From Streptomyces adustus (GTDB lineage: Bacteria; Actinomycetota; Actinomycetes; Streptomycetales; Streptomycetaceae), in the NCBI RefSeq assembly GCF_009377175.1, contig NZ_VJZD01000072.1, positions 1 to 38,263 of the forward strand: DNA of 38,263 bases, read 5' to 3'. The notes beneath the pieces are model-generated. The model did not search any database. It worked only from the letters and a program-made list of their open reading frames with translations, and had not been told where the DNA came from. Of the stretch, positions 16,525-25,568 are shown in pieces (positions within the stretch are counted from its first letter, which is position 1; each line of letters opens with the position of its first letter). The position numbers and the translations under genes were made by a program.

Positions 16525-16644
16525 GCCCTGTCCTTCCACACGTGCGGGACGGACCGGCGCACCACGCGGGAGACCGGCCGTCGGAAAAAGCCGGGGTGCC
16601 CACCCGTTGAGGGTTTGCGCCCCGGCCACCGTACAACCGGTGTG

Positions 16645-18309
<1,665 letters not shown>

Positions 18310-18828
18310 GGCCAAGAGGGGGCTCCCGTGGTCGCGTTCTGGGGGTGCGGTGCGGCTGCGGTCCGGACCGGAGTTTTCCGGTTTTCGGGGAGGCGCCGTC
18401 GCTGCGGTTCGGGGGTTTCGTGCCCACCGGTCCACGGGCTACCAGCGTATCAGCGCCTGACGGAGATGGCTTCCGGCGACGCTGCGCACTCGCCCCGACA
18501 CAGGCAGGTCACCTGCTCGTCATCGACTGCTCACCCGTTCGGCTCAGGCGCGTTGTCCGGAGCAGCACGCAGATCATCTACGTGCGTCGTATCCTGCTCG
18601 GACACTCGCTGCCGAGCCCGGCCCGACACCAGGGCACCACCACTCGCCCCCTCATTCATCGGAACAACGAGAGCTCGTCAGTTCGTTGAACAAAAATCGG
18701 CGTTTTGCCTCACGGCCGAGCGGCTGCTTTGCTTCACCGCTTGAGGACGCACGACAAACGACCCCTTGACCGCACTAGCGACCGCCCCATTCGCGTGGGG
18801 TGACGTGGCCGTTCGACTGGAGTTGCAC
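18310..18828. other. 519-bp divergent intergenic region, pyrG / GH15
   Basis: This region contains the promoters for pyrG (minus) and the GH15 gene (plus). A TACGCT hexamer on the minus strand (18444-18449) is a -10 candidate for pyrG without a recognisable -35. Around 18690-18706 an AT-rich patch for this genome includes CAAAA/TTTTG separated by seven bases. The frame of the GH15 gene is open back to 18766, but the GGAG before the GTG at 18829 favours the later start. No small gene or RNA is supported. Confidence 0.5.
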
Positions 18829-20634
18829 GTGGCCGGGCGCATCGAAGACTACGCACTCATCGGAGACATGCAGACAGCGGCGCTGGTCTGCCGGGACGGC
18901 ACCGTCGACTGGCTGTGCCTGCCCCGCTTCGACTCGCATGCCATCTTCGCCGGTCTGCTCGGCACCGAGGAACACGGGTTCTGGCGACTGGGCCCGGCCG
19001 GTTCCCCCGACGCCCCGCCGCCCGCGGCGGACCGGCGGACCTACCGCGGCGACTCGCTGATCCTGGAGTCCGAGTGGGACACCCCGCGCGGCACGGTCAG
19101 GGTGATCGACTTCATGCCCCCGCGTGAAGGTGCCGCCCCACAGCTGATCCGGATCGTGGAAGGCGTCTCGGGCCGCGTACCGGTGCAGTCGACGCTCCGG
19201 ATGCGCTTCTCCTACGGGCGTGTGGTGCCGTGGGTGCACCGGCACGACGGACGCACCGTGGCCGTCGCGGGCCCCGACTCGGTGTGGTTCGACACCAACG
19301 CGGAGACCTACGGCGAGTCGCTGACGACGTACACGGACTTCACGGTCTCCCCGGGCGACCGGGTCACCTTCACCCTGTCGTGGCAGCCCTCGCACCACGC
19401 TCCGCCCGGGATGCCGGAGCCCGAGCAGCAGCTGGAGGCGACCGAGGAGTTCTGGCGCGAGTGGGTGGACCACTGTACGTACCACGGTCCCTACCGTGAG
19501 GCCGTGATCCGCTCGCTGATCACGCTCAAGGCTCTCACCTACGCGCCCACCGGCGGCATCGTCGCGGCCCCCACCACCTCCCTGCCGGAGGAGATCGGCG
19601 GGGTGCGCAACTGGGACTACCGCTACACCTGGCTGCGCGACGCGGCCATCACCCTCTCCTCGCTGCTGCGCACCGGCTACCGCGAGGAGGCCCGCGCCTG
19701 GCGCGAATGGCTGCTGCGGGCCGTCGCGGGCGACCCGGAGAACCTCCAGATCATGTACGGCATCGCGGGCGAGCGCGAGCTCGGCGAGGCCGAGCTGGAC
19801 TGGCTGCCGGGGTACGAGAACTCCAGCCCGGTCCGGGTCGGCAACGGCGCCGCGAACCAGCTCCAGCTCGACGTGTACGGCGAGGTCACCGAGGCCCTGC
19901 ACCTGGCCCATATGACCGGCCTGGCCCGCAACGACTACGCCTCCCTGCTCCAGCTCAAGCTGATCCGCTACCTGGAGGACCACTGGGACGAGCCGGACGA
20001 GGGCATCTGGGAGGTGCGCGGCCCGCGCCGCCACTTCGTGCACTCCAAGGTGATGGCCTGGGTCGCCGTCGACCGCACGATCAAGCTGATCGAGTCGGGC
20101 GACGCGAACGGCCCGCTGGAGAAGTGGCGCCAGCTGCGCGAGGACATCCACCGCGACGTCTGCGAGCGGGGCTACGACAAGGAGCGCAACACCTTCACCC
20201 AGTCGTACGGCTCGAAGGAGCTGGACGCCGCGCTGCTGCTGATCCCGCAGATGGGCTTCCTGCCGCCGGACGACAAGCGCGTGATCGGCACGATCGAGGC
20301 GATCCAGCGCGAGCTGTCCACCTCGGACGGCTTCATCCTGCGCTACCCGACCGACGGCAGCAACGAGGGCGTCGACGGGCTCCCGGGCGACGAGGGCGCC
20401 TTCCTCGCCTGCTCGTTCTGGATGGCGGACGACCTCGCGATGATCGGCCGTGTGGACGAGGCCCGCAAGCTGTTCGAAAAGCTGCTGGCCCTGCGCAACG
20501 ACCTGGGCCTGCTCGCGGAGGAGTGGGACTCGCGCCTCCAGCGCCAGGTCGGCAACTTCCCGCAGGCCTTCAGCCACGTCCCGCTGATCGACACGGCACT
20601 GCGCCTGACGGCGTCCGGGGCCTACGCGGGCTGA
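18829..20634 (+). CDS. Glycoside hydrolase family 15 protein (glucoamylase/trehalase-like)
   Basis: A 601-residue cytosolic GH15 protein; actinobacterial members hydrolyse alpha-glucosides, some being trehalases. The opening IEDYALIGDMQTAALVCRDG and DWLCLPRFDS are the family N-terminal beta-sandwich signature; the (alpha/alpha)6 barrel begins around 240 with PTTSLPEE and NWDYRYTWLRDA (from residue 261), and the acidic EEWDSRLQRQVGNFPQAFSH (from residue 564) is the C-terminal signature. No signal peptide is seen. The GTG at 18829 has GGAG six bases upstream. Whether the substrate is trehalose, maltose or a dextrin cannot be settled from sequence. Confidence 0.93.
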   Translation: MAGRIEDYALIGDMQTAALVCRDGTVDWLCLPRFDSHAIFAGLLGTEEHGFWRLGPAGSPDAPPPAADRRTYRGDSLILESEWDTPRGTVRVIDFMPPREGAAPQLIRIVEGVSGRVPVQSTLRMRFSYGRVVPWVHRHDGRTVAVAGPDSVWFDTNAETYGESLTTYTDFTVSPGDRVTFTLSWQPSHHAPPGMPEPEQQLEATEEFWREWVDHCTYHGPYREAVIRSLITLKALTYAPTGGIVAAPTTSLPEEIGGVRNWDYRYTWLRDAAITLSSLLRTGYREEARAWREWLLRAVAGDPENLQIMYGIAGERELGEAELDWLPGYENSSPVRVGNGAANQLQLDVYGEVTEALHLAHMTGLARNDYASLLQLKLIRYLEDHWDEPDEGIWEVRGPRRHFVHSKVMAWVAVDRTIKLIESGDANGPLEKWRQLREDIHRDVCERGYDKERNTFTQSYGSKELDAALLLIPQMGFLPPDDKRVIGTIEAIQRELSTSDGFILRYPTDGSNEGVDGLPGDEGAFLACSFWMADDLAMIGRVDEARKLFEKLLALRNDLGLLAEEWDSRLQRQVGNFPQAFSHVPLIDTALRLTASGAYAG

Positions 20635-20708
20635 ACCGACCGGACCGCACGGCCGCCGCCCTCCTACGCTGGATGGGGACAGACACCCCTATCGGGAAGG
20701 GGGCGGCC

Positions 20709-22091
20709 ATGGCTCCCCCATCGAAGGCGGCCGCGGCCCTCGCCGCGCTGCGCGCGGACCTCTCGGGCGAGGTGTTCGCCCCGGGGGACGAGGGTTACGA
20801 CGCGGCCCGGACCGTTTTCAACGCCATGATCGACCGGCGCCCGGCCGTCATCGCGCAGTGCGCCGACGAGGCCGATGTCGTCCGGGCGGTGCTCTTCGGA
20901 AGGGACCTGGACCTGCATGTCGCGGTGCGCGGCGGCGGACACAGCGTGGCGGGCATGGCGCTCGGCGACAACGCGCTCGTCGTCGATCTGCGCCGGCTGC
21001 ACGAGGTGACCGTCGATCCGGCGGCCGAGGCCGTACGGATCGGCGGCGGCGCCACCATGAGCCATCTGGACCGCGCCACCCAGCCCTACGCGCTGGCCAC
21101 CACCGGCGGCCGGGCTTCGACCACCGGGGTCGGCGGCTTCGTGCTGGGCGGCGGCACCGGCTGGCTGGACCGCTGGTGCGGCCTGGCCGTCGACAATCTG
21201 CTGGGCGTCGAGCTGGTCACCGCCGACGGCTCCCGCGTCCATGCCAACGACGACGAGAATCCCGAGCTGTTCTGGGCCCTGCACGGCGGCGGCGGCAACT
21301 TCGGCGTCGCCACCGCGCTCACCCTGAAGGTCCATGAACTGCCCCGGTTCTCGGCCGCGGTGCTGCTGTACCTCCCCGAGTTCGGCCCGGAGGTGGTGCG
21401 CACCTACCGCGACATCATCGAGTCCGCTCCGCACGAGGCGGGCGGCGGCGTCCTGTACCTGACCGGCCCGCCCGAGGAGTTCGTGCCGCCGCCCCTGGTC
21501 GGACGGCTCGTGTGCGTCGCGCTGCTGACGTACGCGGGCGCCGAGGAGCCCATGCGCAAGCTCGCCCAGCCGCTGCTGGCGCTGCCGCACGAGACGGAGG
21601 TGGTGGCCGAGCTGCCGTACGCCGACTTCCAGACCATGTTCGACGATCCGCCGGGGATGCGGAACTACTGGTCGGCAGAGTATCCGGCGAGCCTGCCCGA
21701 CGAGCTGGTGGACGTCTTCTGCGCCCTCGCGGACACCGTGCCCGTGCCGACCGGCACCCAGCACGTGCTGTTCCCGCAGGGCGGCGCGATCGCCGAGGGG
21801 CCCGCGCAGTACCCGGTTCCCTACCGGGACGCGCCGTGGGCGGTGCACCCGTTCGGGGTCTGGGAGGACCCCGCCGACGACGAGCGGGCCGTGGCGTGGG
21901 TACGCGGTGTGCGGGACGCCGTCCGGCCGTGGAGCACCGGCGCGGTCTACCTCAACTTCATCGGCGACGAGGGCACGGAACGGGTGGAAGCCGGGCTCGG
22001 CGCCGAGAACGGCCGGCGGCTCGGCGAACTGAAGCGGCGGTACGACCCGGACAACGTCTTCCGGTTCAACCACAACATCCGGCCGCTCTGA
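20709..22091 (+). CDS. FAD-linked oxidoreductase, berberine-bridge-enzyme (BBE) type
   Basis: A 460-residue flavoprotein with an N-terminal FAD-binding PCMH domain and a C-terminal BBE motif (NFIGDEG, then RYDPDNVFRFNHNI). The histidine of RGGGHSVAG is the expected 8-alpha-histidyl attachment site of FAD. The cysteine that forms the second covalent bond in bicovalent members is not seen; the corresponding loop reads TTGVGGFVLGGGTG, so attachment is probably monocovalent. The ATG follows GGAAGGGGG by about five bases. No signal peptide. Substrate unknown; relatives oxidise sugars, alkaloids and polyketides. It follows the GH15 gene by 74 bases and could share its transcript. Confidence 0.9.
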   Translation: MAPPSKAAAALAALRADLSGEVFAPGDEGYDAARTVFNAMIDRRPAVIAQCADEADVVRAVLFGRDLDLHVAVRGGGHSVAGMALGDNALVVDLRRLHEVTVDPAAEAVRIGGGATMSHLDRATQPYALATTGGRASTTGVGGFVLGGGTGWLDRWCGLAVDNLLGVELVTADGSRVHANDDENPELFWALHGGGGNFGVATALTLKVHELPRFSAAVLLYLPEFGPEVVRTYRDIIESAPHEAGGGVLYLTGPPEEFVPPPLVGRLVCVALLTYAGAEEPMRKLAQPLLALPHETEVVAELPYADFQTMFDDPPGMRNYWSAEYPASLPDELVDVFCALADTVPVPTGTQHVLFPQGGAIAEGPAQYPVPYRDAPWAVHPFGVWEDPADDERAVAWVRGVRDAVRPWSTGAVYLNFIGDEGTERVEAGLGAENGRRLGELKRRYDPDNVFRFNHNIRPL

Positions 22092-22098
22092 GTTCCGT

Positions 22099-22158
22099 GG
22101 ACTCCTGCGCGGACTCCGGCGCGGACTCCTGCGCGGACTCCTGCGCGGACTCCGGCGC
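22099..22158 (+). repeat. Five tandem 12-bp repeats
   Basis: Five consecutive units of GGACTCC(T/G)GCGC start at 22099, 22111, 22123, 22135 and 22147, differing only at one T/G position. They begin eight bases after the stop of the flavoprotein gene and end 67 bases before the pucR start. Read in the pucR frame from a GTG at 22097 they would encode alternating DSCA/DSGA tetrapeptides. Confidence 0.93.
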
Positions 22159-22212
22159 GCGCCCCGGTCCGCCGCCCGCCGACCGGATATATCGCCCGGA
22201 CGTCCGCGCAGG

Positions 22213-22218
22213 TAGCGT
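22213..22218 (+). promoter_or_regulatory. -10 candidate for a leaderless pucR transcript
   Basis: TAGCGT ends seven bases before the pucR ATG, the spacing expected when transcription begins at or next to the start codon. The ATG lacks a credible Shine-Dalgarno sequence, which fits a leaderless message. No clear -35 hexamer is visible. Confidence 0.5.
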
Positions 22219-22225
22219 CCGCTGC

Positions 22226-23890
22226 ATGGACAGCAGCACCGAGCATCACCCGGACGGCCCCCGGGACCGACGATTCGACAGCCAGGCCACCGGGATCACC
22301 GTGCAGCGGGCGCTGGAGCTGCCCGGGCTGCGCAGCGGGCTCCCGGAGGTCCTCGCCGGCGCCGACCGGCTGTCGCGGACGGTGCGCTGGGTGCACGCGG
22401 GCGAGGTGCCGAACATCGCCTCGCTGCTCAAGGGCGGCGAACTGCTGCTGACCACGGGGTACGGAATCGGCACTCGCCCCGCCGACCAGCGCGCGTTCGT
22501 ACGCACGCTGGCCGAGCGCGGCATCGCGGCCCTGGTGGTCGAGCTCGGCCCGCGCTTCACCCGGCTGCCCGCCGCCCTGGTCGAGACCGCGCAGACGGCC
22601 GGTCTCCCGCTGGTCCAGCTGCACCGCGAGGTGCCGTTCGTGGCGGTCACCGAGGAGATCCACACCGAGATCGTCAACGGTCACTACGCGCTGCTCCAGC
22701 GGGCCGAGGAGGTGCACCGCCGATGTACCGAAGCCCTGCTGGGCGGCGGCGGGATCCCGCAGGTCCTCGGCATCCTGGCCGACTTCAGCGGCAACCCGGT
22801 CTTCCTGGAGACGGCCGAAGGACGGCTCCTGTACGCCGCCGGGGCGGGCCCCGAGGGCGCGGACCCGCTCCAGGTGTGGGAGGGGCTGCGCGGCCAGCAC
22901 AGGGACACCCCGCCCTCGGGCTCGGTGCTCGTCGACGTGCCCGGCGGGGGGCCGGGGACCGGAGCGGTGCGGGCCCGGCTGGTGCTGCTGCCCGTGCTCG
23001 GCCCGCTCGCTCCCGTGCACCGGATCGCCGCCGAACGGGCCGCGGGCATCCTCGCGGTGGTCCTGATGCAGGCCCGCCAGGAGGAGGAGCTGGCGGCGCG
23101 CGGCCGCGGCGACTTCCTCACCGATCTCGCCGAGGGCCGCATCGCCGCGGCGGACGCCCCCGCGCAGGCCCGCGTCCTGGGCTTCAAGCCGGGCGACAGC
23201 CCGCTGCTGCCGGTGGTCATGCGGCTGGGCGACGCGCTCTCCCCGGGCGGCGGCTGGGCGGTGCTGGCGCGCGCGGTCGCCGAGGAGCTGGCGTCCGTGG
23301 GAGTGCCGGTCCTGCTGGGCGTACGACCCGTCGAGGGCCGGGTGCCGCTGCTGCTGGGCCTGCGCTCGGAGTCGGAGCGGGCGACGGTCGCCGACCGGGT
23401 CGCGGCGGCGCTGCGCGCCGGGGTGGAGCGGGCGGGGATGCAGCGGCCTGGGGCCCCGGCGCCGGTCGTGGTCGTCGGGATGGCCGGTGGCTGGGCGGCG
23501 GCGTCGGCGGGCCTGCGGCACGCGGCGGAGACGGCGACCGCGGCCCAGGGGCTGCCCGGCCGCCCCTGGTACGACGCCCGCCGTCTCGACATCGACCTGC
23601 TGCTGTGGCGCCTGCGGGACCATCCCGACCTGGCGGCCTTCGTGGACCGTGCGATCGGCCCGCTGCGCGAGCACGACAACCGCTCCAGGCCTCCGCTGCT
23701 GCCGACGCTGGAGACGTATCTCGCCCATGCGGGCCGCAAGGCGGAGACGGCCCGCGAACTGCATCTCAACCGTCAGACGCTGTACAACCGCCTCGCCCGC
23801 ATCGGCGAGTTGCTGGGCACGGACCTCGACGACCCGCAGACGGTCCTGGTGTTGAGTCTGGCCCTGCGGGCGCGTCGGCATGTTCCCTGA
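22226..23890 (+). CDS. PucR-family transcriptional regulator
   Basis: A 554-residue PucR/CdaR-type regulator. The N-terminal PucR domain begins around ITVQRALELPGLRSGLPEVLAG and includes AGEVPNIASLLKGGELLLTTG; a central GGDEF-like region follows; the C-terminal helix-turn-helix is LPTLETYLAHAGRKAETAR and LHLNRQTLYNRLARIGELLG (about 490-545). Such proteins activate purine, sugar-diacid or amino acid catabolic genes. Translation probably starts at ATG 22226 from a leaderless message; a GTG at 22097 would give a 597-residue form carrying the DSCA/DSGA repeats. The flavoprotein gene upstream is a possible target (inference from adjacency). Confidence 0.92.
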   Translation: MDSSTEHHPDGPRDRRFDSQATGITVQRALELPGLRSGLPEVLAGADRLSRTVRWVHAGEVPNIASLLKGGELLLTTGYGIGTRPADQRAFVRTLAERGIAALVVELGPRFTRLPAALVETAQTAGLPLVQLHREVPFVAVTEEIHTEIVNGHYALLQRAEEVHRRCTEALLGGGGIPQVLGILADFSGNPVFLETAEGRLLYAAGAGPEGADPLQVWEGLRGQHRDTPPSGSVLVDVPGGGPGTGAVRARLVLLPVLGPLAPVHRIAAERAAGILAVVLMQARQEEELAARGRGDFLTDLAEGRIAAADAPAQARVLGFKPGDSPLLPVVMRLGDALSPGGGWAVLARAVAEELASVGVPVLLGVRPVEGRVPLLLGLRSESERATVADRVAAALRAGVERAGMQRPGAPAPVVVVGMAGGWAAASAGLRHAAETATAAQGLPGRPWYDARRLDIDLLLWRLRDHPDLAAFVDRAIGPLREHDNRSRPPLLPTLETYLAHAGRKAETARELHLNRQTLYNRLARIGELLGTDLDDPQTVLVLSLALRARRHVP

Positions 23891-23907
23891 GCGGCGGCCG
23901 CTCAGGG
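23885..23907. terminator. Shared terminator hairpin containing both convergent stop codons
   Basis: Perfect 10-base arms CCCTGAGCGG (23885-23894) and CCGCTCAGGG (23898-23907) flank a 3-base loop. The pucR TGA (23888-23890) lies in the left arm and the glycosyltransferase stop (TCA at 23902-23904) in the right arm, so one symmetric hairpin ends both convergent genes and supplies both stop codons. Only 11 bases separate the two coding regions. Confidence 0.8.
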
Positions 23908-25038
23908 CAGCGGTGTGGGCCGCGTCAACTCGTCGTAGACACTGAGCACCTGGTTGACCGTCTCGTCCTCGGTCGGCCAAGTGGCCGCCTGCCGGACGCC
24001 CTTGTCGGCCAGCAGCGCCCGGCGGCCGGGGTCGCCCAGGAGGCGCAGGACGGCGTCGCAGAGGGCCTCGGCGTCACCGTACGGCACCAGTTCGGCCGCG
24101 TCGCCGACGAGTTCGGGGGTTCCGCCGACATCGGTCGCGACGAGCGGGACGCGGGCCCGCAGCGCCTCCTGCGCGAACACGGACCGCGCCTCCCACCGGC
24201 CGGTCAGCAGCGCCAGGTCGGCCGCGGCGATCAGCTCGCCCGCGTCGTCGCGGCGGCCGATGAGCCGCACCGGCAGCCCCTCGTCCTCGATACGGCGCTG
24301 GAGCACCGCCCGCAGTGGGCCCTCGCCCGCGACGACGACCAGCGGTTCGGGGTCGAGCCCCCGCCAGGCCCGCGCGGCGTCCAGCAGCACCCGGTACCCC
24401 CGGTGCGGCTCCAGGGAGCCGACGGCCATCAGCAACGGGCGTCCGGTGGCGCCGAGTTCGGCCCGGACCTTGGAGCGGTGCCGGTCGGGGTCGTCCGGCT
24501 CGGCGGGACCGCCGGGCCCGGGCAGGGCGACCGCGGCGAGCCGCGCGTCCCGGGCGCCCGTACGACGGGCCCGGTCCACGAGGGTCGAGGTGGTGCCGAG
24601 CACCACGGTGGCGGCCCGCACCACCCGGCGCTCGAGGAGTCGTACGAGATGGGCGCGGGCACCCTCGGCGTACGCGCGATCGTGCCAGGTGACGACGAGC
24701 GGGGTGTGCCGTCCGCTGAGGGCGAGCACGGCCCGGAAGGAGGCGTGCAGCCCGTGCGCGTGCACCAGGTCGGCGTCCGTGCAGGCCGCCCGGAGCGCGG
24801 CGACCGCCCCCGGGTCACTGCTGCGGGGCACGTGCACGTGTTCGGCGCCGGCTCCCGTGAAGTCGTAGAGGTGATCGGCCTCGGCGGGGGCGCACACCGT
24901 GACCCGCACGCCCCGCGCGGCGAGGCCCGAGGCCAGGGAGCGCACATGTGTGCTGCTGCCGGCGTTGCCTCCGCCCAGTACCTGCACGGTGCGCAGCGGC
25001 GACCGGCCGTGCGGCGAGGGGCGGCTGACGGGGCTCAC
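23902..25038 (-). CDS. Glycosyltransferase family 4 protein
   Basis: A GT-B fold retaining glycosyltransferase of about 378 residues. The N-terminal VQVLGGGNAGSSTHVRSLA is the acceptor-side glycine-rich loop, VHAHGLHA resembles the catalytic histidine region, and the C-terminal EX7E motif is present as the two glutamates of WEARSVFAQEAL, followed by VPLVATDVGGTPELV. The GTG at 25036-25038 has AGGAG about ten bases upstream; an in-frame GTG at 25072-25074 (12 residues longer) lacks one. No signal peptide or membrane span. The sugar donor and product are unknown. It is convergent with pucR. Confidence 0.9.
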   Translation of the reverse strand: MSPVSRPSPHGRSPLRTVQVLGGGNAGSSTHVRSLASGLAARGVRVTVCAPAEADHLYDFTGAGAEHVHVPRSSDPGAVAALRAACTDADLVHAHGLHASFRAVLALSGRHTPLVVTWHDRAYAEGARAHLVRLLERRVVRAATVVLGTTSTLVDRARRTGARDARLAAVALPGPGGPAEPDDPDRHRSKVRAELGATGRPLLMAVGSLEPHRGYRVLLDAARAWRGLDPEPLVVVAGEGPLRAVLQRRIEDEGLPVRLIGRRDDAGELIAAADLALLTGRWEARSVFAQEALRARVPLVATDVGGTPELVGDAAELVPYGDAEALCDAVLRLLGDPGRRALLADKGVRQAATWPTEDETVNQVLSVYDELTRPTPLP

Positions 25039-25210
25039 GCGGCCGGGGCTCCTGGTTCGGCGTCGGACGGTCACGACGAAAATACAGAAGGATCGGGCGC
25101 GGGGTGTGTACCGCGTGATTCCCTCTCATGTCCTACGCCAAGGATGCCAGGACGCACGGGTGTTCCGGGAACCCCGACGGCTCCGACCGCTCCCCACCCG
25201 ACCGCACGCA

Positions 25211-25226
25211 TCACTCACCCGAGTGA
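25211..25226. promoter_or_regulatory. Orphan palindrome TCACTC-N4-GAGTGA
   Basis: A perfect 6-bp inverted repeat with a four-base spacer (ACCC), about 170 bases upstream of the glycosyltransferase start. It looks like a site for a dimeric regulator but I cannot assign one. Confidence 0.35.
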
Positions 25227-25392
25227 ATCCGCCGCGGCCGGGCCCGGCCCTGCGCCGTCCGCAACCCGGCGGCGCGCCCGGCTGCCGGGCCGGCGCGGCA
25301 CCGGGGCGCACCCGCGCGGCGGCCCCGCCCCACCGGGCTCGGCGCCCGGCCGGTCCGCCCAGCCGGAGCGCCGAACGAACCCGGAGCACAAA

Positions 25393-25435
25393 AGCGGTGG
25401 GCGGCCCGGAGTGCAGAGCGGTGGGCGGCCCGGAG
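25393..25435. repeat. Direct repeat, 19-base units at 24-base period
   Basis: AGCGGTGGGCGGCCCGGAG occurs at 25393-25411 and again at 25417-25435, separated by five bases. A small local duplication inside the GC-rich spacer downstream of recN. Confidence 0.8.
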
Positions 25436-25568
25436 CGCGGGGCAGACCCGGGGCGCCCGGCGGACCGGGGTCCGGAGCCCGGCGCGCCCGGCCGGTCCGC
25501 TCGGCTCGGCCGGAACTCCCGGCCGAGCCGCAGCCGGAGCTCCCCGGCCGAGCGTTCAAGCGGAGCGC

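Larger units (their letters stand above)
25039..25568. other. 530-bp region between recN and the glycosyltransferase gene, no supported gene
   Basis: Open frames exist on both strands, but their Pro/Arg/Gly-rich translations look like random high-GC sequence and carry no family motif. The right 330 bases are extremely GC-rich and contain a 19-base direct repeat (25393/25417) and several palindromes. The left part is less GC-rich and should hold the glycosyltransferase promoter. From memory, many actinobacteria carry two genes (steA-like and a copper-transport mctB-like gene) immediately after recN; neither is recognisable here. Confidence 0.55.

Noticed and set aside
25126..25559. Short Arg/Pro-rich open frames in the recN-glycosyltransferase gap
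   Set aside because: Low-complexity translations expected from >80% GC DNA, present on both strands, without ribosome-binding sites or family motifs.
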